Of a stretch of 64,000 nucleotides of DNA, positions 17,310 to 24,936 are shown piece after piece. Numbering within the stretch: position 1 is the stretch's first letter; every line of letters begins with the position of its first letter. The notes beneath the pieces are model-generated. The model searched no databases and was not told the origin of the DNA. It saw only the letters and a program-made list of their open reading frames with translations. The position numbers and the translations under genes were made by a program. The DNA is from Halomonas dongshanensis (GTDB taxonomy: Bacteria > Pseudomonadota > Gammaproteobacteria > Pseudomonadales > Halomonadaceae). The stretch lies in NCBI RefSeq assembly GCF_024790395.1, contig NZ_JAJISC010000005.1, positions 62,001 to 126,000 on the forward strand, written 5' to 3'.

Positions 17310-17337
17310 ACGCCGCCGTAGTAATCTGCGGCGGCGC
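17310..17337 (-). promoter_or_regulatory. Stem-loop between the TAXI binding protein and permease genes
   Basis: A GC-rich hairpin, GCCGCCGCA / TACGGCGGC type (CGCCGCCG arms around AGATTACTA when read on the minus strand). It lacks a T tract, so it is not a standard terminator. In this position it may stabilise the upstream binding-protein mRNA or attenuate the downstream permease, giving excess binding protein. Confidence 0.5.
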
Positions 17338-17370
17338 AATGACGTGTGTTGCTAGAAAACGTAGGTTGAT

Positions 17371-18369
17371 TTACTCGATCCAGCCGCGTTCGCGGTAGTA
17401 GCGGGCAGCGCCTGGGTGGAGTTCGAGAACGGCTTGATCGGCCTGCGCCCCTGCTTCAGGGTCCCAGTCGGCCAGCGGCGGGAAGGCCTCGGCCAGTTCG
17501 TCGCGGGCTTCGACCAGCGCTTTGGTGATCTGGTAGGCGACGTCATCGTCCATGTCGGTGGTGGCGATCAAGATGGTGGGCGTGTTCGATGAGGCATAAT
17601 CACCCTCCATGCCAGGATAGCTACCCTCGGGCAGGGTGATGCGCGGCACGCCCACCTCTGTCATGTGATCGAGCACGGCATCGGACATCGGCACGAAAGC
17701 CAAGTCGGCAGTTAGAGCAAGCTCTTGCATGGTCGCCTGGCCCAACGGCGCGTTCTCGATATAGACGTCGGCGGTGCCGTCGCGCATCATCTGAGCGATT
17801 TGGGCGGTACTGATCTGGTTGATCGCACCGCGCTCGCGCATCTCGTCCAGGCTAGTGCCGAGGGCTTCAAACATATGATCGGCAAGAATCGGCACCTGTG
17901 ACCCTGTCGGCTTGAGCACGAAGCGAGGAGGATTGTCGGCGTTGACCATGTCATCGAACGTGGTAAGGCCTGAACGCTCGACGTAGGCGCGGCGGGCAAC
18001 GACGGTGGTATAGGTGGCCTGAAGACCACCCACTAGGGCACGCAGATTTTCCGCCGCGCGGCCTTCGAACTCTTCGCCAATGCCGTCACGCGCCCAAAGG
18101 GCGGCGCTGGCGGTCGCGAAACCCATATCGGCCGAGCCTTGACCAACGGCTAGAGGGTTCATCATGCCGCCACCGCGCGGCAGCACGTCGGCGCTTAGAT
18201 TGATCTCGCCTTCCGACTTATTGATGATCTCGCCCACGGCAGAGCCGTAGGCGTACCAGCCCGTGCCGGGGTCCTGCGAAATGATGCGCACCGTGGAATC
18301 TTGCGCCCAGGCGGCCATGGGGGCGGCTGCGAGAATGGCAGCCAGAGCGGCGTTCTTGAACTGTTTCAT
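17371..18369 (-). CDS. TAXI-family TRAP transporter solute-binding protein
   Basis: A 332-residue periplasmic protein with signal peptide MKQFKNAALAAILAAAPMAAWAQ (residues 1-22 or so). The mature part shows TAXI features: ISQDPGTGWYAYGSAVGEIIN, then VLPRGGGMMNPLAVGQGSADMGFATASAAL, and the C-terminal HPGAARYYRERGWI end. The open frame continues upstream to 18429, but the ATG at 18369 has GGGAGGTAAC directly before it and starts a classical signal peptide. It is the first gene of an operon with the fused permease and the aldolase. The TAXI name comes from a binding-protein family in which some members bind glutamate or other dicarboxylates; the ligand here is unknown. Confidence 0.92.
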   Translation of the reverse strand: MKQFKNAALAAILAAAPMAAWAQDSTVRIISQDPGTGWYAYGSAVGEIINKSEGEINLSADVLPRGGGMMNPLAVGQGSADMGFATASAALWARDGIGEEFEGRAAENLRALVGGLQATYTTVVARRAYVERSGLTTFDDMVNADNPPRFVLKPTGSQVPILADHMFEALGTSLDEMRERGAINQISTAQIAQMMRDGTADVYIENAPLGQATMQELALTADLAFVPMSDAVLDHMTEVGVPRITLPEGSYPGMEGDYASSNTPTILIATTDMDDDVAYQITKALVEARDELAEAFPPLADWDPEAGAQADQAVLELHPGAARYYRERGWIE

Positions 18370-19026
18370 GTTACCTCCCGTGCCCTTCGATGGGGCATCA
18401 AAACGTGTGTGGCGCGCAGGTCTGATCACGCTGACGTAACGTGTACGTCGGCGTTTGAATATCGATCGCCGCTATGCAGGACAAAAAACAAGATGGGCTT
18501 CGCGCCGAACGTTATGTCGTTCATGGTTTTCTCCATTTTTGTTGTATGCAGCGCTGCCCATAGGACGGCTTGCTGGCCGATGTAATGTGGCTTAAATGAT
18601 CGAAACGCGCATTTGTACTTTTGGTTATAATACTAAAGTTTAACGTTTTTTTTGTTTTTATCCTATATTTAACAGTAGTTTGTTGGATCCTTGTTAAAAT
18701 GGAATAAGTGTATTCTCTTTTATTGATTTTTTTATTCAAATAAAAGATCAGTATATTGACTGTTTTGATCAATACTTATGCAGATATCTACCTTCTTATG
18801 ACTGCCTTGGCATGGCACGATGGCACGAAGAAAAATCATGTTACTGCCCAAGAGGAGCCTCTTAACGCTGGCGCCGAGGAGGGTGGGTTCAACGTGCTGA
18901 GTAGAGTGTGCTATGACGATTAAACATCCACGCCAGCGTCATGTGGCCCGCCGCACGAGCGGGGGGACGTTTGTAGGTAAGACACCGTAAACCATAAGGG
19001 CCATGTATAGACCACGATACGCAGGG
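18370..19026. other. 657-bp intergenic region upstream of the TRAP-TAXI operon
   Basis: No credible gene. The first 400 bases contain the shared AAATGATCGAAA element (18594-18605), the 23-bp palindrome (18617-18639), a T-rich tract, and TTTTGATCAA (18763-18772). The rest (about 18800-19020) is GC-normal, with an AAGAGGAGCCTCTT palindrome near 18850 and a 9-bp inverted repeat ACGCTGGCG / CGCCAGCGT (18865-18873, 18931-18939). No terminator with a T tract is evident for the minus-strand kinase gene that ends at 19027. Confidence 0.55.
18617..18639. promoter_or_regulatory. Operator-like 23-bp palindrome upstream of the TRAP-TAXI operon
   Basis: Left arm ACTTTTGG and right arm ACTAAAGT around a TATAAT-like centre. 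It matches the element at 13481-13503 in length and arms. Upstream it shares GCATTTG (directly adjacent) and AAATGATCGAAA. The TATAAT within it also resembles a -10 box on the plus strand. It lies about 250 bases upstream of the TAXI binding-protein start. Confidence 0.55.
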
Positions 19027-20238
19027 CTAAGAAGGGGGGGCGTGGGTCAGGGCCAGCACTTCATCAAAGAGATGAGTTGTCCCCATTTGCCCTCCCTTCA
19101 TGATGATGGGGAGTGGGGCGAGATTGGCAACGTTGGCGATACAAATCGGTACGCCGGGCTGGAACGGCCCGAGGTAGTCGATGCTTTGTGGGCGCAGTTC
19201 GTCAAGAGCTAGGCTCGAGGTGTCGCCTCCCGCGATCAGTAGCGTACCGATACGCCCTGAACCGACGAATGAGGCAATGAGCTGGGCGCAGTGCTGGGCT
19301 ACGTCCAGAGGGGTGAAGCCGTGGGTGGCATCGTCATCGAGCACGGCAAGCACGGCTTTACCCTGCTCCAGTGGCGATAGAATGCGATCATACAGGGCGC
19401 GTGGCTGCGCCGTGAGCTCCTTTACGCCCATCGCTATCTTGGTCATATGGCGTGAGGCGGCCACCTGCGTTGCCGTTACCGCTGATCGGCTTCCGGCAAA
19501 GATCAGCAGTGGGCCGGGTAGGTGCCGGGGGCGGTCGATGGTCTGTCGGTGGGGATGAAGGGCCTGGGCAACGCTACTGGCGCCCACCCACAGCTGCGGC
19601 AGCGGTGCCTGACGAAAGCGCTCGCCAATACGCGCGAGATCACTCTCTTCGAGTACATCGCACAGTAGCGGTGTAGTAGGCAGGCCATCACTTGCGTAAA
19701 GCGAGGGTCTGTCGAGTAGCGCTACATCGGCAAGGCCCATGGCCTCGAAGTGGCGGCGCAGGTCGGCTTCACTCATGGGGGTGACGGGGTGTCTACGCAT
19801 GACCGGGTGACGGTCGATGCGATAGGTTGAGCCATCGCTCCCTTTGGCAAACAGATTGCCGAAGATGCAGTAACGCCCAAGGCTAGGTTGGCCGCCCACG
19901 ATACACGTAGTGGCAGGCTCGAGTATCTCGGTAAGCGCCTGCATGGCGGTCGCGATGTTGCCGACCTCGACGCTACTGTCGAACGTCGAGCATACCTTTA
20001 GGTGCACGATCTTGGGCTTGTGGTGCACCAACTGCTGCGCGATACGCTGCATTTCTTCGATCAAGGCAGGCCGGTTCATGCTACGTGCGGCAGTGGCGAT
20101 GCCAAAGGCATCGAGGTCTGCCACCTCTTCTGGTGACGGCACCTCCAGGTACAGGCGCGTTTTTACGCCCGCGCAGCGTAGTGTGGCCAAGCAGTCGGAG
20201 GCACCGGTGAAGTCATCGGCGATGAAGACGTAGCGCAT
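19027..20238 (-). CDS. DUF1537 four-carbon/branched acid-sugar kinase (OiaK-like)
   Basis: A 403-residue ATP-dependent kinase of the DUF1537 family, which phosphorylates acid sugars such as threonate, erythronate or 3-oxo-isoapionate. N-terminal motif ADDFTGA at 7-13, substrate-region motif KVCSTFDSSVEVGNI at about 81-95, and the C-terminal nucleotide-binding domain with AGGDTSS (336-342) and MKGGQMG (380-386). The open frame extends 30 codons further up inside the preceding gene. The ATG at 20238 is chosen because it follows the RuBisCO-like gene's stop by two bases and starts the conserved strand. Pairing with a RuBisCO-like protein is the arrangement described for 3-oxo-isoapionate kinase (OiaK) with decarboxylase OiaX. 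Whether the substrate is the same here is an inference. Confidence 0.85.
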   Translation of the reverse strand: MRYVFIADDFTGASDCLATLRCAGVKTRLYLEVPSPEEVADLDAFGIATAARSMNRPALIEEMQRIAQQLVHHKPKIVHLKVCSTFDSSVEVGNIATAMQALTEILEPATTCIVGGQPSLGRYCIFGNLFAKGSDGSTYRIDRHPVMRRHPVTPMSEADLRRHFEAMGLADVALLDRPSLYASDGLPTTPLLCDVLEESDLARIGERFRQAPLPQLWVGASSVAQALHPHRQTIDRPRHLPGPLLIFAGSRSAVTATQVAASRHMTKIAMGVKELTAQPRALYDRILSPLEQGKAVLAVLDDDATHGFTPLDVAQHCAQLIASFVGSGRIGTLLIAGGDTSSLALDELRPQSIDYLGPFQPGVPICIANVANLAPLPIIMKGGQMGTTHLFDEVLALTHAPPS

Positions 20239-20240
20239 GC

Positions 20241-21488
20241 CTAGCGCCCGCCGAAAAAGTCGAGGGCCGAGGCGAGTGCCGGGCGATTCGAACGCGCAAG
20301 GGGTGTTCCCGCTTCGATGCTTTGCCACGCCTCCTTGAGACTGGCGACGCCCGCAGCTGGGCCATCTGGGTGGGCGAGAATGCCGCCGCCCGCCAGAAAC
20401 ATGAAGTCATGGCGCTGTAGCTTATCGTAGGTAAGCGGCAGGGTGCCTGCCCACTGGCCCGAGGAGAATACGGGCATGACGCGATCGTCCTGGCTACCCA
20501 GTGTGGTGAGCGACAATTTTGCTGCTTCAACCACCTCCTCGGTTGCGTCAGCGAACTTTCCCCCCATGCCATGCACGTGCAGGTGATCGATTCCTGCCAG
20601 ACGATACAGCGTTTGATACGCAGCAAAATCGATACCCAACGCTGGGTGGCGGGCGAAAGCCCCAAAGCCGTTTCGATGGCCGTGAATGACCAGCGGAGTA
20701 GAGGCGCGAAGGCTCTGCAAGGCCGAGAGCCCACACCAGTTGAGGCTTGCCATGACGCAGCTGCCACCCTCGGCTTGAACGTGATCGGCATGGCGGCGCA
20801 TGGCATCCAGCTCGTCGGTTATGTTGAAGGCGACCATGACGTTACGCCCGCTGCGCTCGCGAAACGCTCTAACGCGCTGCATGACTGCGCTGACGCGCGC
20901 TTCGACAGGCGCGTAGGGGTGATTACCCGCAATTTCGTCATCCTTGATGAAATCGACGCCTGCCTCGCACAGCTTTTCGACGAGATCGGCCGTTTCATTG
21001 GGGCTCATGCCGATGTTCGGCTTCAAGATGGTGCCGAAGAGCGGCCGTTCGAAGACACCTACGGCCTTGCGTGTCCCTTCGATGCCGTGTGCCGGTCGCA
21101 AGTAGCGATCTCGATACTCGGGGCGCAGTTCAAGCGACATCAAGCGCAGGCCCGTCAGTTCGCCGAGGTCGAACAGATTGCCCGCCACGACCGCAGCCAA
21201 GTTAGGCAGATTGACGCCCACGTTGTCCTCGGGATAAGCGATCTCGACGCTCGCGCGTCGCCAGGGGCCCTTGGCGCCTTTGCGCTCCAAATAAGCGCTT
21301 GAAAGGCTTGGCGTATCCGCCTCCTCTAGTACTTCCACACCGACCACCCGAGCGCCGAAGCGTGCATTAATGGCGTCGGTCTCTCCCTGGACTTTGACGA
21401 AGGTGCCCGAGCTCTGCTCACCCGCCATCATGGCGGCAACCCGAGCGGGATCGAGCGGGGTTTCGATTCGATAGGTGGCGTGAATCAT
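20241..21488 (-). CDS. RuBisCO-like protein (OiaX-like decarboxylase family)
   Basis: A 415-residue member of the RuBisCO large-subunit superfamily, not a Calvin-cycle enzyme in this context. Functional residues are kept: K156 in GTILKPNIG (RuBisCO K175), the carbamylation and metal site K182, D184, E185 in VDFIKDDE (K201, D203, E204), H271-R272 in HGHRNG (H294-R295), and H304 and K311 in HLHVHGMGGKF (H327, K334). An intact metal site favours an enolising or decarboxylating catalyst. Established relatives adjacent to DUF1537 kinases act on 3-oxo-isoapionate 4-phosphate in D-apionate catabolism. It overlaps the VOC gene by 4 bases and is followed by the kinase, so the three are co-translated. 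No CbbS, Prk or methionine-salvage genes are nearby. Confidence 0.88.
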   Translation of the reverse strand: MIHATYRIETPLDPARVAAMMAGEQSSGTFVKVQGETDAINARFGARVVGVEVLEEADTPSLSSAYLERKGAKGPWRRASVEIAYPEDNVGVNLPNLAAVVAGNLFDLGELTGLRLMSLELRPEYRDRYLRPAHGIEGTRKAVGVFERPLFGTILKPNIGMSPNETADLVEKLCEAGVDFIKDDEIAGNHPYAPVEARVSAVMQRVRAFRERSGRNVMVAFNITDELDAMRRHADHVQAEGGSCVMASLNWCGLSALQSLRASTPLVIHGHRNGFGAFARHPALGIDFAAYQTLYRLAGIDHLHVHGMGGKFADATEEVVEAAKLSLTTLGSQDDRVMPVFSSGQWAGTLPLTYDKLQRHDFMFLAGGGILAHPDGPAAGVASLKEAWQSIEAGTPLARSNRPALASALDFFGGR

Positions 21489-22030
21489 AGGGCGGTCTCG
21501 CTCAAACTCGGGAAAGGCCGTACGGGATCACGGCCATCCCAATTTTCGGATGCTTCGCGAATCGTACGAAACATCTGGCCTTTAGGGCCCAGCACCTCGG
21601 AAAGCTCGATCACGGTTCCGGGATGGTATTCACGATCGAAATAGGCGAACCGACCGTTGACCCCGACTTCGCCGCTCATCTTCACGCGATAACCGCGCGC
21701 CTGCATGGCGGCAAGGTCGCTATCGTAGTCGTTGGTCCAAAAGGCAACGTGCTGCAGCCCCGTATTACCTGCCCGGAGAAAATCGCGGTACATGGAGGGC
21801 GCATCGTTACGTGTTTGGATCAGCTCCACTTGGATGAACCCTGAGTTGGCCAGCGCCACCGAGTTATGTACCTCGTAGTGTTCGCCCTCGTAGGTATAGT
21901 TTTCTATGGGGACACGCGGATTGTAGAAAAAAGGTCCCACCCCCATGACATCGGTCCAGTAGGCCATGGCCTCTTCGATATCGGTGACCACGTAGCCCAA
22001 CTGACGAATAGCTCCAAGATATTGGCTCAT
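21485..22030 (-). CDS. VOC-superfamily metalloprotein (glyoxalase-like)
   Basis: A 181-residue vicinal-oxygen-chelate protein with two beta-alpha-beta-beta-beta modules. Likely metal ligands are Q10 (AIRQLGYVV), E69 (QVELIQ), H94 (GLQHVAFWT) and E142 (TVIELSE), the Gln/Glu/His/Glu pattern known from human glyoxalase I. The family includes glyoxalases, methylmalonyl-CoA epimerases, isomerases and dioxygenases, so the reaction is open. It lies eight bases after dctM and overlaps the RuBisCO-like gene by ATGA. That places it in the same pathway, perhaps as an isomerase or epimerase that prepares the substrate. The ATG at 22030 has AGGAAA upstream; an earlier in-frame ATG at 22063 lies inside dctM. 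Confidence 0.85.
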   Translation of the reverse strand: MSQYLGAIRQLGYVVTDIEEAMAYWTDVMGVGPFFYNPRVPIENYTYEGEHYEVHNSVALANSGFIQVELIQTRNDAPSMYRDFLRAGNTGLQHVAFWTNDYDSDLAAMQARGYRVKMSGEVGVNGRFAYFDREYHPGTVIELSEVLGPKGQMFRTIREASENWDGRDPVRPFPSLSETAL

Positions 22031-22038
22031 GACGTTTC

Positions 22039-23313
22039 CTACATGACGAGGTTTGGCAGCCAAGTGGATAAGGCCGGTACCAGCGTTACCAGTGCCAAGG
22101 CTGCAAAGAGTGAGAGGTAGAAAGGTGCGACGCCGCGAATGATCGAAGAGAGCGGCATTTTGGTGATGATCGATACCATGTAGAGACTCATGCCGACCGG
22201 CGGTGTCAAAAGCCCGAGCATCAAGTTGAGTACGAACACCACGCCCAGCTGTTCGGGAGGAACGCCCGCTTGCAGTAGTGCTGGCGTCACGATGGGCGCG
22301 ATGATCAGGATGGCGACGATCGCCTCCAAGAACATGCCGACGACCAAAAGGAGCAGATTCAACAGCAGCAGAAGGACGAGAGGGTTATCCGAGATGCCGA
22401 GAAGCCACTCGCCAGCGTGCGCAGGAATCCTGTCCATGGTGAGCACCCAAGCAAATAACGCAGCCGAGGCGACCACGAACAGTACGTTGGCCGTCGACAG
22501 TACGGTCTCGCGGGTACAGCTCAAAAACGCTCTCAGCGTCAATGAGCGATAGATGACGATACCAATGAGAACGGCATAGGCTGTGGTCATGCCTGCTGCT
22601 TCCGTCGGCCCGAAATAGCCGCTGACCATGCCGCCGACCAGAAGCACCGGGGCAAGTAGCGCAGGCAACGAGATCAGCGTCTTTCGACCCAGCGCGCGTG
22701 CACTGGGCTGTACGTCGTCGCGGGGTAGTTGGTAGTACTTGGCCATGACGGCGATTTGAACCATCAACGCCACAGCGATCACGATGGCAGGAACGACACC
22801 TGCCAGCAGCGCACGAATGGTGGAGACTTCAGCTGCCGTGGCAAAGATGATCAACGGGATCGAGGGTGGAAAAATCGGCCCTATGGTCGCCGCGGCAATG
22901 GTGAGGCCCGCCGCAAACCGCTGGGTATACCCCTGCTGCGCCATTTGACGAATTTGAATGCCGCCCAACGCCCCTATATCCGCCAGGGCGGCGCCGGACA
23001 TACCCGAAAAAATCAGGCTGGTGAGCACATTCACATGCGCCATACCGCCGCGGATACGGCCAACGACCATTCGCATCAGCTCGAATAGATGCGTGGTGAC
23101 GCCGGTAGCCCCGAGTAACGACGCTGCCAAAATGAACAGCGGTACCGCTAGCAGCGGCGTACTATCGAGCGTGTTGATGGCGCGCTGTGCCATGACCGTG
23201 AAGGGCAGGTCATAGAGAAATATCACCGCCCCTGCTGATAGGCCAAGACTGACCGCGACGGGCGCGCCTAATAGTAAGCCTGCAGCAAAGATCAACAGTA
23301 GCGTCAGGGTCAT
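22039..23313 (-). CDS. dctM: TRAP transporter large permease DctM
   Basis: A 424-residue membrane protein with about 12 helices. DctM landmarks are GLLLGAPVAVSLGLSAG, LLAVPLFILAASLLGATGVT, LTSLIFSGMSGAALADIGALG, AAATIGPIFPPSIPLIIFATAAEVS, PTEAAGMTTAYAV and LGLLTPPVGMSLYMVS. The open frame runs upstream into dctQ, but the ATG at 23313 overlaps the dctQ stop as ATGA and starts the first helix. It forms the ion-coupled channel with DctQ, fed by DctP. It is followed directly by the VOC, RuBisCO-like and kinase genes, so the transporter most likely imports their substrate. Confidence 0.95.
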   Translation of the reverse strand: MTLTLLLIFAAGLLLGAPVAVSLGLSAGAVIFLYDLPFTVMAQRAINTLDSTPLLAVPLFILAASLLGATGVTTHLFELMRMVVGRIRGGMAHVNVLTSLIFSGMSGAALADIGALGGIQIRQMAQQGYTQRFAAGLTIAAATIGPIFPPSIPLIIFATAAEVSTIRALLAGVVPAIVIAVALMVQIAVMAKYYQLPRDDVQPSARALGRKTLISLPALLAPVLLVGGMVSGYFGPTEAAGMTTAYAVLIGIVIYRSLTLRAFLSCTRETVLSTANVLFVVASAALFAWVLTMDRIPAHAGEWLLGISDNPLVLLLLLNLLLLVVGMFLEAIVAILIIAPIVTPALLQAGVPPEQLGVVFVLNLMLGLLTPPVGMSLYMVSIITKMPLSSIIRGVAPFYLSLFAALALVTLVPALSTWLPNLVM

Positions 23314-23804
23314 GCCAAGGCCCTCCGCTGTGCCAGTCGTCCTAGTCGATAAAGCGATACCAGCGCGAGCAAGGCAATGCTTACGAGTGCTGGCATGTAG
23401 ATCCACAGGTTGGGAAGCCCCAGAGCAGGCGAGGCAAAGCGCCCTGCCCGCAGTAGGAAGCGATAAAAGCCGTAAAGCGTCAGCGCGCAAAACCCAAGCG
23501 TTGCCAGTTCAGCGAGAACGAGGCAGCAACTTCGTTTCATACCCGTCATGGCGTCACTTAACATCGTGACCGCGACGTGCTGGCCATGAAAGAGCAGGTA
23601 GGGCGTTGCGAGATACACCATGGCGATACCCGTGAAGCGCGACGCCTCGTCTGCCCAGGGCAGACCGATGCTAAAGAGGTTGCGGGCGACTACTTGGGCA
23701 ACGACCAGGACGGTAATGGCGATCAGTAAGCACATCGCCACACCGACACAAAGCTCCGTCAGCTGACCTAGCCGCCGACCTAGCGAGAAGTGTTGAGCAG
23801 ACAT
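23310..23804 (-). CDS. dctQ: TRAP transporter small permease DctQ
   Basis: A 164-residue four-helix membrane protein (helices about 15-37, 50-70, 93-113, 132-153) with the DctQ motif LPWADEASRFTGIAMVYLATPYLLFHGQHVAV. It overlaps dctM by 4 bases and begins 3 bases after the dctP stop. It partners DctM in the inner membrane. Confidence 0.93.
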   Translation of the reverse strand: MSAQHFSLGRRLGQLTELCVGVAMCLLIAITVLVVAQVVARNLFSIGLPWADEASRFTGIAMVYLATPYLLFHGQHVAVTMLSDAMTGMKRSCCLVLAELATLGFCALTLYGFYRFLLRAGRFASPALGLPNLWIYMPALVSIALLALVSLYRLGRLAQRRALA

Positions 23805-23807
23805 GGC

Positions 23808-24812
23808 TTAATCTGTTTCTGCGATCAGTTGGTAGAGCTCACCGTATTGATCATCGAACTCTTCTTGGATGCGCGCTTGTACCCGGGTGCGAAAAGCCTC
23901 GACGTCCAATCCCTCTTCCGGCCCAACGATCTGCATGCCTGCCTCTGCTAGCTGAGCCAAATCGCTCGCTTCGGCCTCCAGCATGGCGTCGGTTGCACGC
24001 TGACGAACTTCCAAGGCCGCCTCCGCAATCGCTGCTTGATTCTCAGGCGACAAGGACTGCCATGTATCGTCATTGATGACGATGACCTGAGCAGCACTGA
24101 TGTGGCCCGTCAGCATCAAGTGGCTCTGCACGTCGCTAAGTTTGGCGCTGACCACGACGTTGACGGGATTCTCCTGGCCTTCGACCACGCCAGTTGCCAG
24201 CGCCGTTGGCACTTCGGACCAATCGACGGGAACCGGAATGGCGCCCATGCCCTCTACCGTCGCCATATAGATGGGGAAGGGGATCGAGCGGATCTTGACG
24301 CCTGAGAGATCATCGGGCGAATGGATTGCCTGATTGGCCGTCAGGTGCCGGGTGCCGAAATAGAAGGCATAAAGCAGCCGCACGCCAGAGGCAGCGGCCA
24401 GCTCCTCGTTCAGAGGCGCCATGACGGGAGAGTCGACATCCATGACGGCCATGAGATGGTCGACATCGCGATAGAGATAAGGCGTATCGAAAGCGGCGAA
24501 GGGGGCATAGAGCGAGCCGATGGCGCCTGCCGTATTGTGCGAAAGGGCGACGGAACCTGTCGATACGGCCTCGGCGAGTTCTTGTAGACGACCTAATTGG
24601 GAGTTGGGATAGATCTCAACGGCCACGGCGCCATTGGTTTTCTCTTCGATGGCCTCAGCTAGCCATTCGGCCTGCATACCGGCAATCGAGTTTGGTGTGT
24701 GCATATGCCCATAGCGAAGCGTGACTTCTTGAGCGGTGGCTTGGCCTACGCATAGGGCGAAGGTAGTCGCCACTAAGGCGAGATGGCTATTGCGGACTAG
24801 TTTAACTAGCAT
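23808..24812 (-). CDS. dctP: TRAP transporter substrate-binding protein DctP
   Basis: A 334-residue periplasmic binding protein of the DctP family, with a signal peptide to about residue 27 (cleavage near ATA-QEV). Typical sequence includes RYGHMHTPNSIAGMQAEWLAEAIEEKTNGAVAVEIYPNSQLG, the carboxylate-binding Arg in GVKIRSIPFPIY, and VVEGQENPVNVV. The conserved Arg implies a carboxylate ligand. First gene of the dctPQM-VOC-RLP-kinase operon, divergent from the LacI-type regulator 124 bp away, which probably controls it. The ligand is expected to be an acid sugar, as judged from the downstream enzymes. Confidence 0.93.
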   Translation of the reverse strand: MLVKLVRNSHLALVATTFALCVGQATAQEVTLRYGHMHTPNSIAGMQAEWLAEAIEEKTNGAVAVEIYPNSQLGRLQELAEAVSTGSVALSHNTAGAIGSLYAPFAAFDTPYLYRDVDHLMAVMDVDSPVMAPLNEELAAASGVRLLYAFYFGTRHLTANQAIHSPDDLSGVKIRSIPFPIYMATVEGMGAIPVPVDWSEVPTALATGVVEGQENPVNVVVSAKLSDVQSHLMLTGHISAAQVIVINDDTWQSLSPENQAAIAEAALEVRQRATDAMLEAEASDLAQLAEAGMQIVGPEEGLDVEAFRTRVQARIQEEFDDQYGELYQLIAETD

Positions 24813-24936
24813 TGTTGTGCTCCTGACGTTGATTGTTTTTTATTGTTTTGCAGCAGGCGGCTTTAGCCACTAGCAGCGTTGCCACGAGTAGAAAGGCTAG
24901 GGCAGAAGCACTCTTTTCAGCAATGAGGAATTCGTG

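Noticed and set aside
18521-18772. Minus-strand 83-codon open frame rich in Lys, Ile and Thr
   Set aside because: It covers the shared operator region, has no ribosome site of note and looks like chance coding in AT-rich DNA.
18865-18939. Possible small RNA bounded by a 9-bp inverted repeat
   Set aside because: There is no promoter and no T tract; the inverted repeat could be chance.
20241-21488. True RuBisCO (carbon fixation) for the RuBisCO-like gene
   Set aside because: There is no small subunit or phosphoribulokinase nearby, the sequence around the active site differs from forms I-III, and it sits with an acid-sugar kinase and an importer.
24813-24936. LacI-type operator between dctP and its regulator
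   Set aside because: No convincing CG-centred palindrome was visible by eye; a computed motif search would be needed.
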